This document shows, piece after piece, positions 1-11,160 of a stretch of DNA of 64,000 nucleotides. The position numbers and the translations under genes were made by a program. Each line of letters starts with the position of its first letter. Within the stretch, counting starts at the first letter, position 1. This DNA is from Gracilaria gracilis (taxonomy: Eukaryota > Rhodophyta > Florideophyceae > Gracilariales > Gracilariaceae), in assembly GCA_030374805.1 (NCBI GenBank), contig JARGSG010000218.1:434001-498000 (forward strand), written 5' to 3'. The notes beneath the pieces are model-generated. The model was not told the DNA's origin, searched no databases, and was given only the letters and a program-made list of their open reading frames with translations.

Positions 1-189
1 TTCAAAGGTTTTTTTTTTACATTCTACCCAGTAGCAAGAGTTTACTTCGTTAAATCCTAACCAGAAGTTACTGTATTGAGATTTTTGATATGTTCAAGCC
101 GCTGTAAAAGCCGTTGTGGAGAGGATATTTACAATTGCGGTAATTCTTCGAAAAGCCTTAAATACGTATATCAGTCGTTTGCAACAACA

Positions 190-774
190 TCAAGTAATTT
201 CTACACAAATAATGTCTTCCTTCCTCAAGTACTTATCATCGGAGGCTTTCAGATCAACATAAAATATTTTGGTACGATCCGGAAATATCAGTATTTGCTT
301 CCCTAAAACGTGATATTCGACACAAAAAAGGAGAGAAATGATACAGGAAGACTTCACTTTGTCTTTCGCTGATTCTCGTAATCGCTTAAGCGCCTTCTGG
401 AAGCCACCAATTTTTGGATGATAATCCTCCATCGAGTCAAAATGTTTGGTTAACCAAAGTTTGTGCATCACACTGACATCCGTCATTGGTTCGGGCCAAA
501 TAGGAACAATTTCGAAGCCCTTTCCCTCATTAACAACACCACTTAAAATGCTCTGTATGTCCATACCTGATGGTAGAAGAATAGCTAACGTTAAGCGCTT
601 TGTAGTCGAACTGGTTTCTTTCCATTCGGACATCAACACCAAAGGGTAAAAATATCCTTCGGCAATAATAACCCGTTTATCATTTCCTTTATCCTCTACA
701 GCAATTAATTTGTCTTTTTCATTGTCACTTTCTGCGATTTCAGTAGTTGGTTGTTCAGAAGACTGAGGGTTCAA
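190..774 (-). CDS. Hypothetical protein, family not recognised
   Basis: An open frame of 194 codons. I do not recognise the family with certainty. The middle contains a Trp-Pro-rich stretch (IWPEPMTDVSVMHKLWL) followed by a region with KIGGFQKALKRLR and a C-terminal part with a YVDLKA motif. This looks like a folded globular protein, with no signal peptide or membrane segment. The frame begins at a TTG; there is no in-frame ATG before Met49, and a stop lies at 796-798. So either the protein starts at Met49 or an upstream exon is spliced in. On the minus strand a GTACGTATGT sequence near 828-837 would serve as a splice donor and an AG just before the frame as acceptor. I recall similar WP-containing hypothetical proteins from other algae, but this is memory, not a search result. 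Confidence 0.5.
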   Translation of the reverse strand: MNPQSSEQPTTEIAESDNEKDKLIAVEDKGNDKRVIIAEGYFYPLVLMSEWKETSSTTKRLTLAILLPSGMDIQSILSGVVNEGKGFEIVPIWPEPMTDVSVMHKLWLTKHFDSMEDYHPKIGGFQKALKRLRESAKDKVKSSCIISLLFCVEYHVLGKQILIFPDRTKIFYVDLKASDDKYLRKEDIICVEIT

Positions 775-1173
775 AACATCTTTGGAATATGTTAGCTATT
801 CTACAAAATATTGAAAGTTCTAATTGATACATACGTACTCAACGCAGAATTTTTGTCGTTACGAATCTTGTGATACTTTGTCTAGAATGTCGAGAATCAA
901 AAGGGTTTGAATATGAGGTCCATATTGTAAAATTCATTCGCTGTCTCATTTCCTAGAAGTTGACCATTGTCGAACATAGTCTTTAGTTTTCGAACGGCAG
1001 CGGAGTTTTCAGTAAGACGAGGGCGGGTTCCTGAAGACAACATTGTTTGATCGAACGTTGTGGCAGGACTGTGATACTCTTGCCGGTCAAAAAAGTGTCT
1101 GACTTTATGTACTACTTTGTTAACGGCTTTGATCCCACAAATTCACACACAAAACCGGTGCTGCGCTCTTTAC
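775..1173. other. Intergenic, no gene seen
   Basis: About 400 bp between the hypothetical gene and the piggyBac left end. It may contain a first exon for the 190-774 gene (an ATG-initiated short frame on the minus strand around 850-940), but the join is uncertain. Nothing else is supported. Confidence 0.3.
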
Positions 1174-1177
1174 TTAA

Positions 1178-1195
1178 CCCTTTGGGCACTAAAAA
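1178..1195 (+). repeat. piggyBac left terminal inverted repeat
   Basis: CCCTTTGGGCACTAAAAA directly after TTAA (1174-1177). It matches the right terminus at 15 of 18 positions in inverted orientation. Confidence 0.85.
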
Positions 1196-1283
1196 TTCTT
1201 ATCTCCATAGGAATAGATTTAAGAATAGCCAATGACAAAACAAGCTGCCCATGACGTGGGTGGTTGAAATGGAGCCAGAAAAC

Positions 1284-1309
1284 GATTGAAGTTGACGTAA
1301 ACTTCAATC
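1284..1309. repeat. 26-bp perfect palindrome inside piggyBac
   Basis: Ten-base arms (GATTGAAGTT and its complement) flank GACGTA. It lies about 100 bp inside the left terminus, where piggyBac elements often carry subterminal inverted motifs that help bind transposase. Its role here is inference. Confidence 0.6.
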
Positions 1310-1363
1310 AACAGCGCTCGTGCACCGTATAGAAGAATCAATCCTCCACGCTTCACAGTCAGT

Positions 1364-1924
1364 ATGCACCAAAGACAGCTTTGCCATTCTCACTTCGTTA
1401 GCTGTGCCGCAGCCGTAACCCAACGTGAAATGGAAGACGTTTCCAGCCCTAACGCTTTCACTGCTTCTGTAGAGAACCGCATAACGCAAAGCAAGGCAGC
1501 GACAACCCGAGCAAAACCTAATTGTTCCGCACACCAACAAGAGAGTACTGTTAGCGAGGAGTCCGGCGTTTCTAATTATGATTCGGCGCAGGCGAAATGT
1601 CCATATGGTAGCTGCTTCCCAGTACCAGGCGTAACGGCCCCAAATGAGGATGTGGCTTGCCCACGTTGTGGTGGGACTCCATGCTACTGGACACAATTCG
1701 GGTCTTATGTAGTAGAAAAGGTCATAGAGCTCTTTCCACGTTCAGGCTGTTCCCGCGAAAGCAACAAGCAAGCACGAAAGTTGGCCTACCGGGCATTTGT
1801 TTATGAAAGACACGAATTTCTAGGAAAAGAAAACCGCGTTCAAGCACCACACTGCGCTATGGAAGCCATTCGTGCTATTTGGACGGACGAAGACGGTAGC
1901 TACATGGGATTCAAAGCTGAGTAA
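1364..1924 (+). CDS. P2X7 cytoplasmic (ballast) domain-like protein
   Basis: 186 aa from the ATG at 1364; the ATG at 1430 (Met23) is an equally good start. Residues 1-75 are low-complexity. From about residue 78 the protein follows the C-terminal intracellular domain of vertebrate P2X7 receptors: a Cys-rich module (C79, C83, C99, C102, C107) resembling the zinc-binding cysteines, then ARKLAYRAFVYERH, then a Cys (C164) followed by EAIRAIW and GSYMGFK. P2X7 has the matching LRHCAYRCYATW, PSCCRWRIRKEFP and GQYSGFKSPY. There is no channel part and no membrane segment, so this is a stand-alone ballast-like protein. It lies wholly inside the piggyBac termini and converges on the transposase. In P2X7 the domain binds zinc and guanine nucleotide. 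Here a role in transposition or as passenger is unknown. The domain match is by eye but strong across its length. Confidence 0.75.
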   Translation: MHQRQLCHSHFVSCAAAVTQREMEDVSSPNAFTASVENRITQSKAATTRAKPNCSAHQQESTVSEESGVSNYDSAQAKCPYGSCFPVPGVTAPNEDVACPRCGGTPCYWTQFGSYVVEKVIELFPRSGCSRESNKQARKLAYRAFVYERHEFLGKENRVQAPHCAMEAIRAIWTDEDGSYMGFKAE

Positions 1925-1927
1925 TAT

Positions 1928-3951
1928 TTACTGTTTGAATGACACTTTAGCAGTGCACAAACGTGACGTAACCTTGTTCCGACGCCCACGATGGGACTTA
2001 GAGCGCTGTATTTTTTTGGCGTTCATAATGGAGTTGTATAACTTTCTTCGCGTGCTTCTCAACAGTTCTGTGTTGTGGTAAAACGCAAAGCAGTTCACAT
2101 GAAACCCTTTTCGGCACTGAGTGCAGGAGTACATGGTGTACCCTCCACGTTCACTAGGGTGTAGTAAGCCGCATAACAGGCAGTGCACAGTCTTGCGGTC
2201 CTGGTTCTCCAACAACAAATGAAACTTGGATGATGATTCTTCATTATTTCCATTATTACATTCTACTGAGTTGATCGTACGAAGAGATGATCTCTGCTGC
2301 ACGTATTCGACATGATCGGCAACAAGTTGACGTATTATTCGCTTCTTCATGGCTCCAATATCTATAAGTGCTTCACCCGGCTTGCTTATTGCGTTCAAAA
2401 GCGCATGCGCATTCAGAATGCTTGCGTCGAGAAGAAAGGTGAACATACTCATTGTGACACGTCTCTCCTTACGTACTGTAGCTGATGTAGAACGATATTG
2501 GTCGAATCTATCGACCCCATTCATAAACAAATTATAAGCCACGATGACAGATGGTACGTAAAAAGTTGTGCGGGTCATTGCTTCGCTTCCAGTCCAACGC
2601 TGCAATGGGGCTAACCCGTGCACACATTTGATGGCGTGTGCATCGGGCGCGTGGATACGAAACGTTGGAGTTCCCGCCAAATCGTTTGTATAGAACGAAA
2701 CTGTAGCGCGATCCTTGAAGACAATAAATCCTGTATGCTCTGCAACTCGCAATCCACGATTGAGATTGTCAGTCCTCTCAAAGACTTGCACTAAACGCCA
2801 GTCACCTCTCTTGGCATGTTTGAGACTCAGGATAGCCTCTTTTAGTGCAGGACGGTTCGAAGCATATATATTGTTGAAGCGAATAGTACCCAGAGTTTTG
2901 CACTCGCCGTCACTAAGGTGGTACAGTTGGCGAGCCAGAAGGTGTCGGGTGTAGAATTTGTCCATTACCATGAGCCTTCCATGGTCAGTAGTAGGGTGCA
3001 AATATGTCTGGTGTGCCATTTGCGCACACCATAGTGCTGAAGCCGACGATTTAGGTAACAGCTCTCCGTCCAGTTTTCGCTCAACAGCTCCTCGAAGATC
3101 CCGAAATACATTAGTATATCTCTGCACCGGAGTCTGGCCCGTTTTGTTCCCAGAGCCGTTATCTTGAAAGCTGTGGAGATATGCGTGTGTCCATCCTACT
3201 ACAGCATACAAGCGTATACCAAACCGAATCGGTTTGGATTTCATATACGATCGTGCTTTAGTGCGTCCCTTACAGCGTATGGTGTTCTAGTCCAGAGAAC
3301 TGACCCCCACGGGCACGGCAAGCGTAGCTGCATTCCTGGCAAAGTGCTCCATATTTGACGGCTATGCCACAGCGGGTCGGCTGTAGCAACGTCGTGGTCG
3401 TAGGAGGCATAGAGCCGAAGACAGCCCCTAATAGCCATGAACGTATCTCTTCCCATTACTCTCTTGAAGAAAGGATTGCCAAGTAATTCCGATTTACACC
3501 AGTAATCACTAAGTCGGTTCAGGCGGTGGACAGACGATGCCAACTCGAGTCCAATGTAGGCCATGAGCTCATCCATTCTCAAGGCCTTCGTCCTCCGTCC
3601 TCGCCTAATCAGCTCGTTACTGGTCCATTCTCTCATGCAGTTGAGGAAGGAAATGTTCAGAAAAAGACCGAAGAGACCAAGCTCCTTCCTGTGTTCATAG
3701 GTTCTTTTTATAAGAGCATCTTTGGCCAAGAACAGTCCACTTCGGTTCCTCCATATCTGGCAGTACGGCACATTTGAGTACAGTTCTTTTTCTTCAGATG
3801 ATCCAATAGCAGTTACCACAAACTCTTCGTCGCTGTTGTCTTCATCTTCACAATTTCCAGCAATATCGATGTTACATTCATTGACGTTGTACGGCAGTTC
3901 CACTTCCTCATTTTCCCGCAGTATTGTAGGGCAACCATTAGCGCAAGACAT
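1928..3951 (-). pseudogene. piggyBac transposase, damaged
   Basis: The minus-strand frame 3241-3951 holds the N-terminal piggyBac fold (MDELMAYIGLELASSV, NPFFKRVM, FMAIRGCLRLY). The frame 1928-3244 holds the rest: KPIRFGIRLYAVVGW, the second catalytic Asp in VMDKFYTRHLL (D95 of this frame), the third in MNGVDRFDQY (about D245), and a C-terminal Cys-rich zinc-binding domain (C355, C358, C374, C377, H382, C385, H390). The first catalytic Asp (SSLD) is present near 3290. Two lesions are visible: a frameshift around 3350-3362, after the HSR of the N-terminal frame, and an in-frame TAG at 3287-3289 right after the first catalytic Asp, where relatives usually have Glu. The N-terminus is uncertain; the frame stays open upstream to about 4092 without a clear start. 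All catalytic aspartates are still encoded, so decay is probably recent. Confidence 0.85.
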
Positions 3952-4680
3952 TGAGACTGAAGGGAAAGAGAGGTTTGTAGATTTTGTCGGACGATGGGTA
4001 GTATAGCGGAACGTTCTGTTGTTGTGGCCACCAACTTTGGCGCTTGTCCAACCCTTCGCCTGATAGCAAGTCTTTTGTCCTCTTGAAGTCTACAGGAAAG
4101 AATTTGATTGCGGGTACTACTCCTCTGCACAGTGTGCCAGACATTTGGAAATAGATTGGCCTCCCAAATTCAGTGGTCATTCTACTTGCTGCTTGCTGTT
4201 CTTCTTCTCAAATCTGCAAAAGGTGATAGTGCATTATTTTTCAAGCCGTGATGTGATCGGTAAGGAACGTGGGAAGAAGTTTTTCCTTCTAACATTGGGG
4301 GATAGAAGGGCTAACTCCGATAGCTACAGTTTGGGATATGCCGGAGAGAGGCAATTGGTGTTGGAGTCAGTCATGGCTCTTGATTTTGCTCGAAACCCAT
4401 GTCATCGTAATTCATATATGGCAGACCATGACAAGCGATAATATAAAAACCATTGCATTGTAAGCGAAGCGCACAATCTATTGAAGCAACAAGGCTCACA
4501 TTGGACGCTGGTATTGGTGTTTGGGAAACGCAAATTTACGCAGCGGCCAACGATAAGAAGAATCGCTTATGTACGTTGAGCTAGACGTAAGCAAACCAAA
4601 CACTTGGTCTCATGAAAACCAATTGTTTCGTTTGCCACCCAATGGTAACCAGAATATATGTCTATCGTAACATAGTTAAG

Positions 4681-4698
4681 CTTTTAGTGTCGAAAGGG
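4681..4698 (-). repeat. piggyBac right terminal inverted repeat
   Basis: Read on the minus strand it is CCCTTTCGACACTAAAAG, followed on the plus strand by TTAA (4699-4702). Confidence 0.85.
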
Positions 4699-4702
4699 TT
4701 AA

Positions 4703-5867
4703 CCCTTGTCCAACACCCGGAAGTATTCTCTTCCGGGTATCAAATTTTGTGGAATAGATACCCGGAAGAGCTCTTACGCTCGGAATACCCCTCTTCCATG
4801 TATCAATGTTACTTAAAATTATTAGAAATAATACTATGTTCTCCAGCAAGGTAGTTTTAGAGTCTTCATAAACCTTGCTGACGAGCACCCTTGTAGATGA
4901 AAGTGCTCAACGACGCCGGCGTTGTAGTAAAATAAACCTGTGAGAAACCTGTCGATAGCGTGATACTCTTCTAATTTTTGCATGCTGTGTATCACGTAAA
5001 AATCGGGGACAAAACAATGGAAAACTCGTAGCTGGAGAGAATATTTATTTGTCTTATCAGTACAGCTCTCGTGCCAAATACGTTTTATAGAAAGTCTTCA
5101 TCAGTTTTCCAGTATCGGAACAGGTTAATAATCGTTTTTCAGCACTTCTGTACTATTGTGCTTCTAAGTTTTCAATAAAAGCGAAAACAACTATAATTAT
5201 TTTGATAGGAAAACTGCTATATGGGGTGACGTTTTCGTCAGCTCTTCACTCTGCTCTGCAATTCATATACTACTCATAGTGTGCCTCTAGTTCTAATTAT
5301 GTCAGTGGGCTGCAGAATGTACCTTTTAAACCATTGCATGTAGATTGCTCGCATTAAAAGTACACAAGACAAATATCCAGTGTTTAATCTACCTTGCAGG
5401 TCTTTTTTTGATGCTTAAGAAGGTTCCATTTGTTCTAGTTAGTTTTAAACGTTTTAGTCGCGATAATGTACCAAACAAAGTAGTGCAAAAAAACGAAATG
5501 GCCTTGGCTGGGCAATATACATGTACAGAAATGTAAAGCCATTTCCATATTATGCAGCCGGAAGAGGTGTCTTCCAAATGGAAGAGAATCTATTCCAACT
5601 TGAGTACGCGCCTCTTCCAAAACATTGAAGGTAATTTAATTCTCTGAAGCGCTTCTTGCTCCGTTTTGAGCCATTTGGCTTTCTTTGCATATCTTATGAT
5701 CTATTTGTCAAAGTTCCATACAAATATAGCAAACGAAAGAAGAGAAAGAGACGTATTTAACGCAATTTTGTTTTATTCTTCTCTGCAATTTATTTGCCTA
5801 GTTACGGCCTCCTTCAAAATGCTGTTTTCAGCCAATTACTACCTATTCCGGGTCCGCCTGACAGGGG
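4703..5867. mobile_element. Non-autonomous TTAA element, copy 1
   Basis: 1165 bp bounded by TTAA (4699-4702 and 5868-5871). The ends are imperfect inverted repeats: CCCTTGTCCAACACCCGGAA at the left and, read inward, CCCCTGTCAGGCGGACCCGG at the right. No protein of note is encoded. Repeated GATACCCGGAAGAG-like motifs lie near the left end. A copy more than 99 percent identical is at 11701-12857. Together with the TTAA and the CCCTTG start, this points to a piggyBac-type non-autonomous element mobilised in trans. Its left TTAA is shared with the piggyBac element next to it. Confidence 0.8.
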
Positions 5868-5871
5868 TTAA

Positions 5872-6210
5872 GAGATGAATCACTTTATATCTCAAAATAC
5901 AAACCAGCGATGGTTTTGTTTCAATCATGCTTGGCATTTGAATGAATTAATTTCAGGTGTGTTGTAAAAGAACGAAACGTCTCGTCGGCCCAACGTCTCG
6001 TTGAGCCGCATTGTTGTTAGAATTTCTCTTTGTTACCGATACCCTGTTTTGTAAGTAAGCACGCATTGTAAGATTATACAAGCTTGTCACGTTTCTTTGT
6101 GTACATTAATTATTTGTTCGGCACCAGCAACGTTATAACTTCTTATTTATTTCGAAGAAATGAATTGGAACTCAAAATTGGACTCCTGGTGGCCCTGCTC
6201 TTTTCCTACA
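5872..6210. other. Intergenic with a PIF/Harbinger end fragment
   Basis: Apart from the terminal fragment at 6157-6200, nothing is recognised. This was presumably joined to 11550 onward before the copia insertion. Confidence 0.4.
6157..6200 (+). repeat. PIF/Harbinger right-end fragment
   Basis: About 44 bp matching the right end of the Harbinger element at 36473-36515 with only a few differences (shared core TGAATTGGAACTCAAAATTG, then GGTGGCC and TGCTC). No matching left end was found nearby, so this is a truncated relic or the end of a small derivative. Confidence 0.65.
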
Positions 6211-6216
6211 CTCGTA

Positions 6217-6599
6217 ATGGAATGCAAGCTTTGATTGTGCATTTGCAGTGCATTTGCATTTGAAATGCAAGCGGAATACTTGCATTAATGTTTGCACGAG
6301 GCATAAGTCTAGTGCAATGGTCTAGAAGAGTTGCATTGGATACTTGCACTTTGCAGAATAATATCAGACGTACTAGGAGAGACGGAGAGGCATTACGTAG
6401 CAACGATTACGTGTGCGTTGTATGACTACTTGCATTACGCCAGAGCGTGCGCAAAGGGTATTTAAGGAGACAACTCAGAACAGTTCTCTTGCATTCCTAC
6501 TCAAGCAGACAGATGAGACCCCGGTACTCACAGCCCGGAAGCAACGAACAATAAACTCTGTTTCAACCAATCCAACCTCTTGTACCCCGATTATTCATT
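6217..6599 (+). repeat. 5' LTR of copia fossil
   Basis: 383 bp, beginning ATGGAATGCAAG and ending TTATTCATT. It contains a GGGTATTTAAGGAG TATA-like promoter motif near 6458 and repeated TTGCATT words. Confidence 0.85.
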
Positions 6600-7713
6600 G
6601 TTATGGGCCCAGAAAGCTCGAACCATCTGCCGTCATTTTTCATGGGATATCAGAACAGTTCCGTGGAATGATGGACGTGGAAACCAGGAAGAATATGCGG
6701 ACGCCGTTTTGCTATGGCAAGCTTTTTACGACACGCTGGCGGACTCGAACAGTAACAAGATTCCAAAAGAAGCTCGTGGAATAATGCTGCAATCACAACT
6801 GTACGGACGTGCAAAGAACCTCTGCAAGGCTATTCCAGAGGCAACAGTGAAATCAGTGAAGGGTGTTGATGCAATTGTGGAAGCATTGTACAAAAGAGAA
6901 CCACTCGCCGTAGTGTCACATATCTTTCAGGATTTCCTTTCACTGTTGAACACGAAGCGAAACCACAACGAAAGCTTTAAGAATTTTGAATCCAGGTTCC
7001 AAGCGCAAGTTTCAAGACTCAACGCCCATGGATCCGAAGCAAAGCTGTCAGATGCGCTTGTGGCCTTCGCTCTATTGGCAAATTCAGATGTTGATAACAA
7101 CCAAAGAGTGTCCGTTCTAGCAAATGGTGCTCCACGTGAAGCGAGTCTCACTGCGACATCTACTACAAATGATTATTTGAAGGCGGTGTCATACTCATCG
7201 ATCGCTTCCGTACTCAGACAATGCGACAAGATGAAGAATTCTGGAAGGGAACAGTCGTCGAACACTCTTTCAGCAAACTCGGCGCAGAACACGTATCGAA
7301 GCAGCAACAGTAGAGGTACTCGAGAGAGAACTATCGGAAATCAGAACCAGCACAAGACCCCTGCGCAGATCGCCGAATTGAAGGGAAGAACGCAGTGCAA
7401 GAAGTGTCGGAAGTATGGACATTGGTATCAGGATCACAACCGAGATGGTTCGCTGAAACCAGGATTCAAGGCATTAGATGTCCCGGTCAACGCAACCAAA
7501 GAAAAGAACAACGTTTTAACTTTTAACATGGGACATCTACGTGCAATGAATTCAACGGTAGTTGAAGATTTCGTAGGACCACTACTCGACAACGCAGCAC
7601 CATACAGTGGTATTGGACAAGTTGAGCTCAAGCTGATTGCAAAATTCGTTTGCCCTGATTGGAATGAAAGCCTCGAAGAAATACCGGAAGTGGTTGCCGA
7701 CAGACCGTATTAG
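6600..7713 (+). pseudogene. copia gag region (fossil)
   Basis: The gag-like region has a helical copia capsid segment (around QLYGRAKNLC and FQDFLSLL) and a zinc-knuckle start (CKKCRKYGHWYQDH). It is part of the broken element described above. Confidence 0.75.
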
Positions 7714-7719
7714 CAATAT

Positions 7720-9450
7720 GGAAAGGGCGAACACAAAAGCCCGGCAAGGAAGATCCTTGGTTCAGTGATGCCGAAGGCAAAGACGGACGAAGGAAGAACA
7801 GTGCATATTCGACACTTGGTAATCGACGGATCCTCCCAGTGGGTTGTTGGGCGAAACGTCACCAATTATTGTGACATTCATCGCGTCAACCAGAATGTCC
7901 TGAAACTCCCTCCCGATGAAGATGACCAGGGACAAGGCCACATCACTTTGGTGGACAAAGATTTGCACACCTACATTCCATAGGCAGTGTTCAGTTTCCA
8001 CGAACCCGAACTTACAGCCGAACACGAAACTGCGTTGTTTTGCGCAACGGCTCATCTGGATGGTGATACCTCTGATAGACCATGGAAGGATTTAAAAAAG
8101 ATTGTGCATAAGGTGCAAAAACATTTCTGTGGTCACTTAAACTACTCGGATATCAAAATTCTTTTGGAAAGGAATGAAGTTTGGAACGCACAAGTGGACA
8201 AGTATTTGCAGACTGCTTTGGAAGACTGTACCGCTTGCAAAGCAACAGCGACACCCAAAGCCTCCAGAAAAGTATCGCTAAGCTCAATGACGAGATCGTT
8301 CAACCAGGTCGTGTGTGTCAATCATCTGTTCTTGGATCAACATGTGGTAATGCACATCATGGATTCCGTATCGCGATACTCAGTCGGAGCGGAGGTGGGA
8401 GACCCGTCCTTGCGAAACGCCATACTGATCTGCGACGCACATTGGTTAACACCATTTTGGGAACCTGATGTGGTGGCGTACGACCAAGCCTTCAATAATA
8501 CCATATTTAACGACTATCTGAGTGAGCGGGGAATTGAAGTCAGACCCCTACCCGCCCGTAGACACAACAAGAACGTTCTAGAATCCAAGCATCGCATAAT
8601 CAGAGACGTTTTCCTGCGTCTGAAATAGGCTTCAAACGTAGAAGCCAGTGATTGGAGAAGCTCTCTTTTCGTGCAACAGGCTATCAGGATAACCAAAGAT
8701 CTTTATGGAAACGACTTCCTATCCGCGCACGAGTTGGCAAAAGGATATGTGAGACCTATCGAAAATGGCAGCCTGCCAAGGCTGCTACCCCAGGAACTTG
8801 TCTACGCACATCAAACTCTTTTGGCCAAGCGTAAGCTGACTTTAATCCCAAGGTCCAGGACGTTCGAAGAACCCCCAGTAACCGTAAAAGATTTGGTACA
8901 GATATACATCAAAAAGCAACACGAGAAGAGAGGAAAATGGTCCCAGAACAAGCCTTTACTTGCATTTCAACGTGAAAGTGGTACTGTTACCGTTCCTGGA
9001 GCAAATGGAAAGAAGATAAATGCAGCAATCGAAGATGTTCGACCCACAATTCATGACAGCGAGCTAGCAGCTGCTGTGCGAGATGCAATAGACGAACTTG
9101 ACAAGAATTTGGATGATTCTCTTCACGGATTCGAAAACAAATCGGGCGAGAGTGATGAAGTAGTTCAACATCAACTAGTAAAAACGACAACCACCAACCG
9201 CGAGGACACCGAAGATGACATGGGTCAAACGGGACCCATCATGCCGAAGGTTGGAGACCATATTGAAGTTTATTGGCCCATGGACAAAACGTTCTATGCA
9301 GGGACAGTCCACAAGTATGACGAAGACGCTGATAAGCATCATGTACATTACACCGATGGCGACAAAGAGAAGTTAAATCTGCGAGACGAAGTATGGAAAT
9401 ACGTCACCAACAGCAACCGCGGACACCATCGACAACGCCACAGCACCTGA
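7720..9450 (+). pseudogene. copia protease-integrase region (fossil)
   Basis: The protease part carries HLVIDGSSQWVVG. The integrase part has a rve-like core with LFLDQHVVMHIMDSVSRYS, AYDQAFNN and NKNVLESKHR. A Tudor/agenet-like segment near 9230-9400 (GDHIEVYWPMDKTFYAGTV) follows. Part of the broken element. Confidence 0.7.
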
Positions 9451-9479
9451 GCGAGTTCAGGATACGATTGAAGCAGCAG

Positions 9480-11160
9480 AGGTGCAGTTGTCACCTGGAC
9501 AAGAACTCCAGAGCTCGGAGAAGGAACTAATCGGTGAGTACTTTCAGGGTTTTGGTTCAAATGAGTTCAGGTTGCACCAAGCCGAAGGACTCCCCCCGTA
9601 TGCAACCCAGAACGCGCATGAGAAGGAAGCGCTGTCATTTAAAAAGGTCGTGAGAGAGGTACCAGTTTCCAAAGTACCCAAAACTGCCAACGTAGTCACC
9701 AGCCATGTGCTGTACAAGGTGAAACGTTGTGATGACAAATCATTGACCCTGAAGGCCCGGATTGCAGTCCATGGTAACAAGAACCCACGCAAAGACAGTT
9801 TGAAGACTGATCCTGCAACATGCCCTCCCGTTGGAATAAGAATTTTGCTTTCGTTGGCGGCAGTCAATCGATGGACAGTGGCAAAAATTGATTTTAAGAG
9901 TGCATTTCTGCAAACGGAAGCCTTACGAGATGTATATTTAATACCGCCGCGTGAATGCAATACGCGTAATCAACACTACTGGCTCCTTCTTTCAGCCGTG
10001 TATGGCCTTGTTAATGCCGGAGCAAAGTGGTAGCAGTTAAGTGATGATGTTTTAAGAAAAATCGGATACCAACAGCTCGTGTATGTGCCGCAACTGTTCT
10101 ACCCGAAGAATAATGGCCAGACGAGCAGCGCCGCAGTCAAGGTTGTTGACGATATTCTCTTCGCCAGACCTCGCGAGAAATTGGCCCAGGTTATCGACAA
10201 GATACAGGAAGATTACCAACTTGGTACTATTGTGTATGGACCAGGCCAAATCAACTTTTACGGATTAATGATCACTCAGTATGAAGACATGACCATTCGT
10301 ATCGATGGAGATGAGAAAATGCAGGGATACGAAGCTTACACAATCAGTCGAACGCGGCGAAAGGAGCAAGACTGTCAACTTATCAGTATTGAATCATCTG
10401 CCTTTCGATCGCTCAACATTTGCCTAGGATGGCTTGGAGTCGCTGCTGCGCCGCTTTGCGCCTTCGTGGCAAGTTACTTGCAACAAAAAGATCCATTACC
10501 GACTGTGAAGGACTTGGTTACACAAATCAATCTTTTGAGAGCTTTGAAGAGAAAAGGAACCTCAGTCATGTTCAAAAGACCTTGCGATGTCCAGAAATGT
10601 GAGGTTTCTGTTGTGATGTTCTCGGATGCCAGCCGATCAGAAGACTATGGACAACTTGGCTATGTTGCTGGACTTCTGTTTGGGAAGCTATCGCAGGATT
10701 CTATCATTCATATCATTGGATAGAGTTCACACAAATCTCATAGACCGGTTAAGTCAATTGGTTCTGCCGAAACTTTGGCAGCAGGTGAAGCCATCGATGA
10801 AGGAAAGGTTCTTGCTAAGGCTTTTCAGATTTCACTTGGCATACCTGTACCTCTTTGGGTTGTAGTGGACTCGAAAGACTTGTATGGAACTTTATCGACT
10901 TGCAGGAACGCCAACGATCGATCGATTAGAGGAGATGTAAGTGTCATCAGATATGAGTATGAAACCAATAACGTCGACCGAATGATTTGGTTTCCTGGAA
11001 AATTGAACTACGCAGACCCGTTGACAAAAACAGACAGTCCTTTGACTCAACCGTTGGAATTGATGTTGAACGACGGGAAAATATCTCTAGATCTTAGGGA
11101 AGCACTCTCAAACAGTTCTAACAAATCAACTGGTGACAATGTTTTCGACAAAGGATTAGA
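9480..11160 (+). pseudogene. copia reverse transcriptase-RNase H region (fossil)
   Basis: The copia RT signature VAKIDFKSAFLQTE is near 9890, a VVDDILFARP active-site region near 10140 and a C-terminal RNase H-like part (VVDSKDLYGTL, RMIWFPGKLNYADPLTK) near 10860-11030. Part of the broken element. Confidence 0.75.

Larger units (their letters stand above)
1178..4698 (-). mobile_element. piggyBac-type DNA transposon with cargo gene
   Basis: A cut-and-paste element of the piggyBac superfamily, 3521 bp. It is bounded by TTAA at 1174-1177 and 4699-4702, the hallmark target duplication of the family. Its ends are 18-bp terminal inverted repeats: the left reads CCCTTTGGGCACTAAAAA and the right, read inward, CCCTTTCGACACTAAAAG. 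Inside are two convergent genes that end 3 bp apart: a P2X7-ballast-like gene on the plus strand and the transposase on the minus strand. The transposase frame is damaged, so this copy is probably immobile unless helped by another copy. Its right TTAA is also the left TTAA of the next element. Confidence 0.9.
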
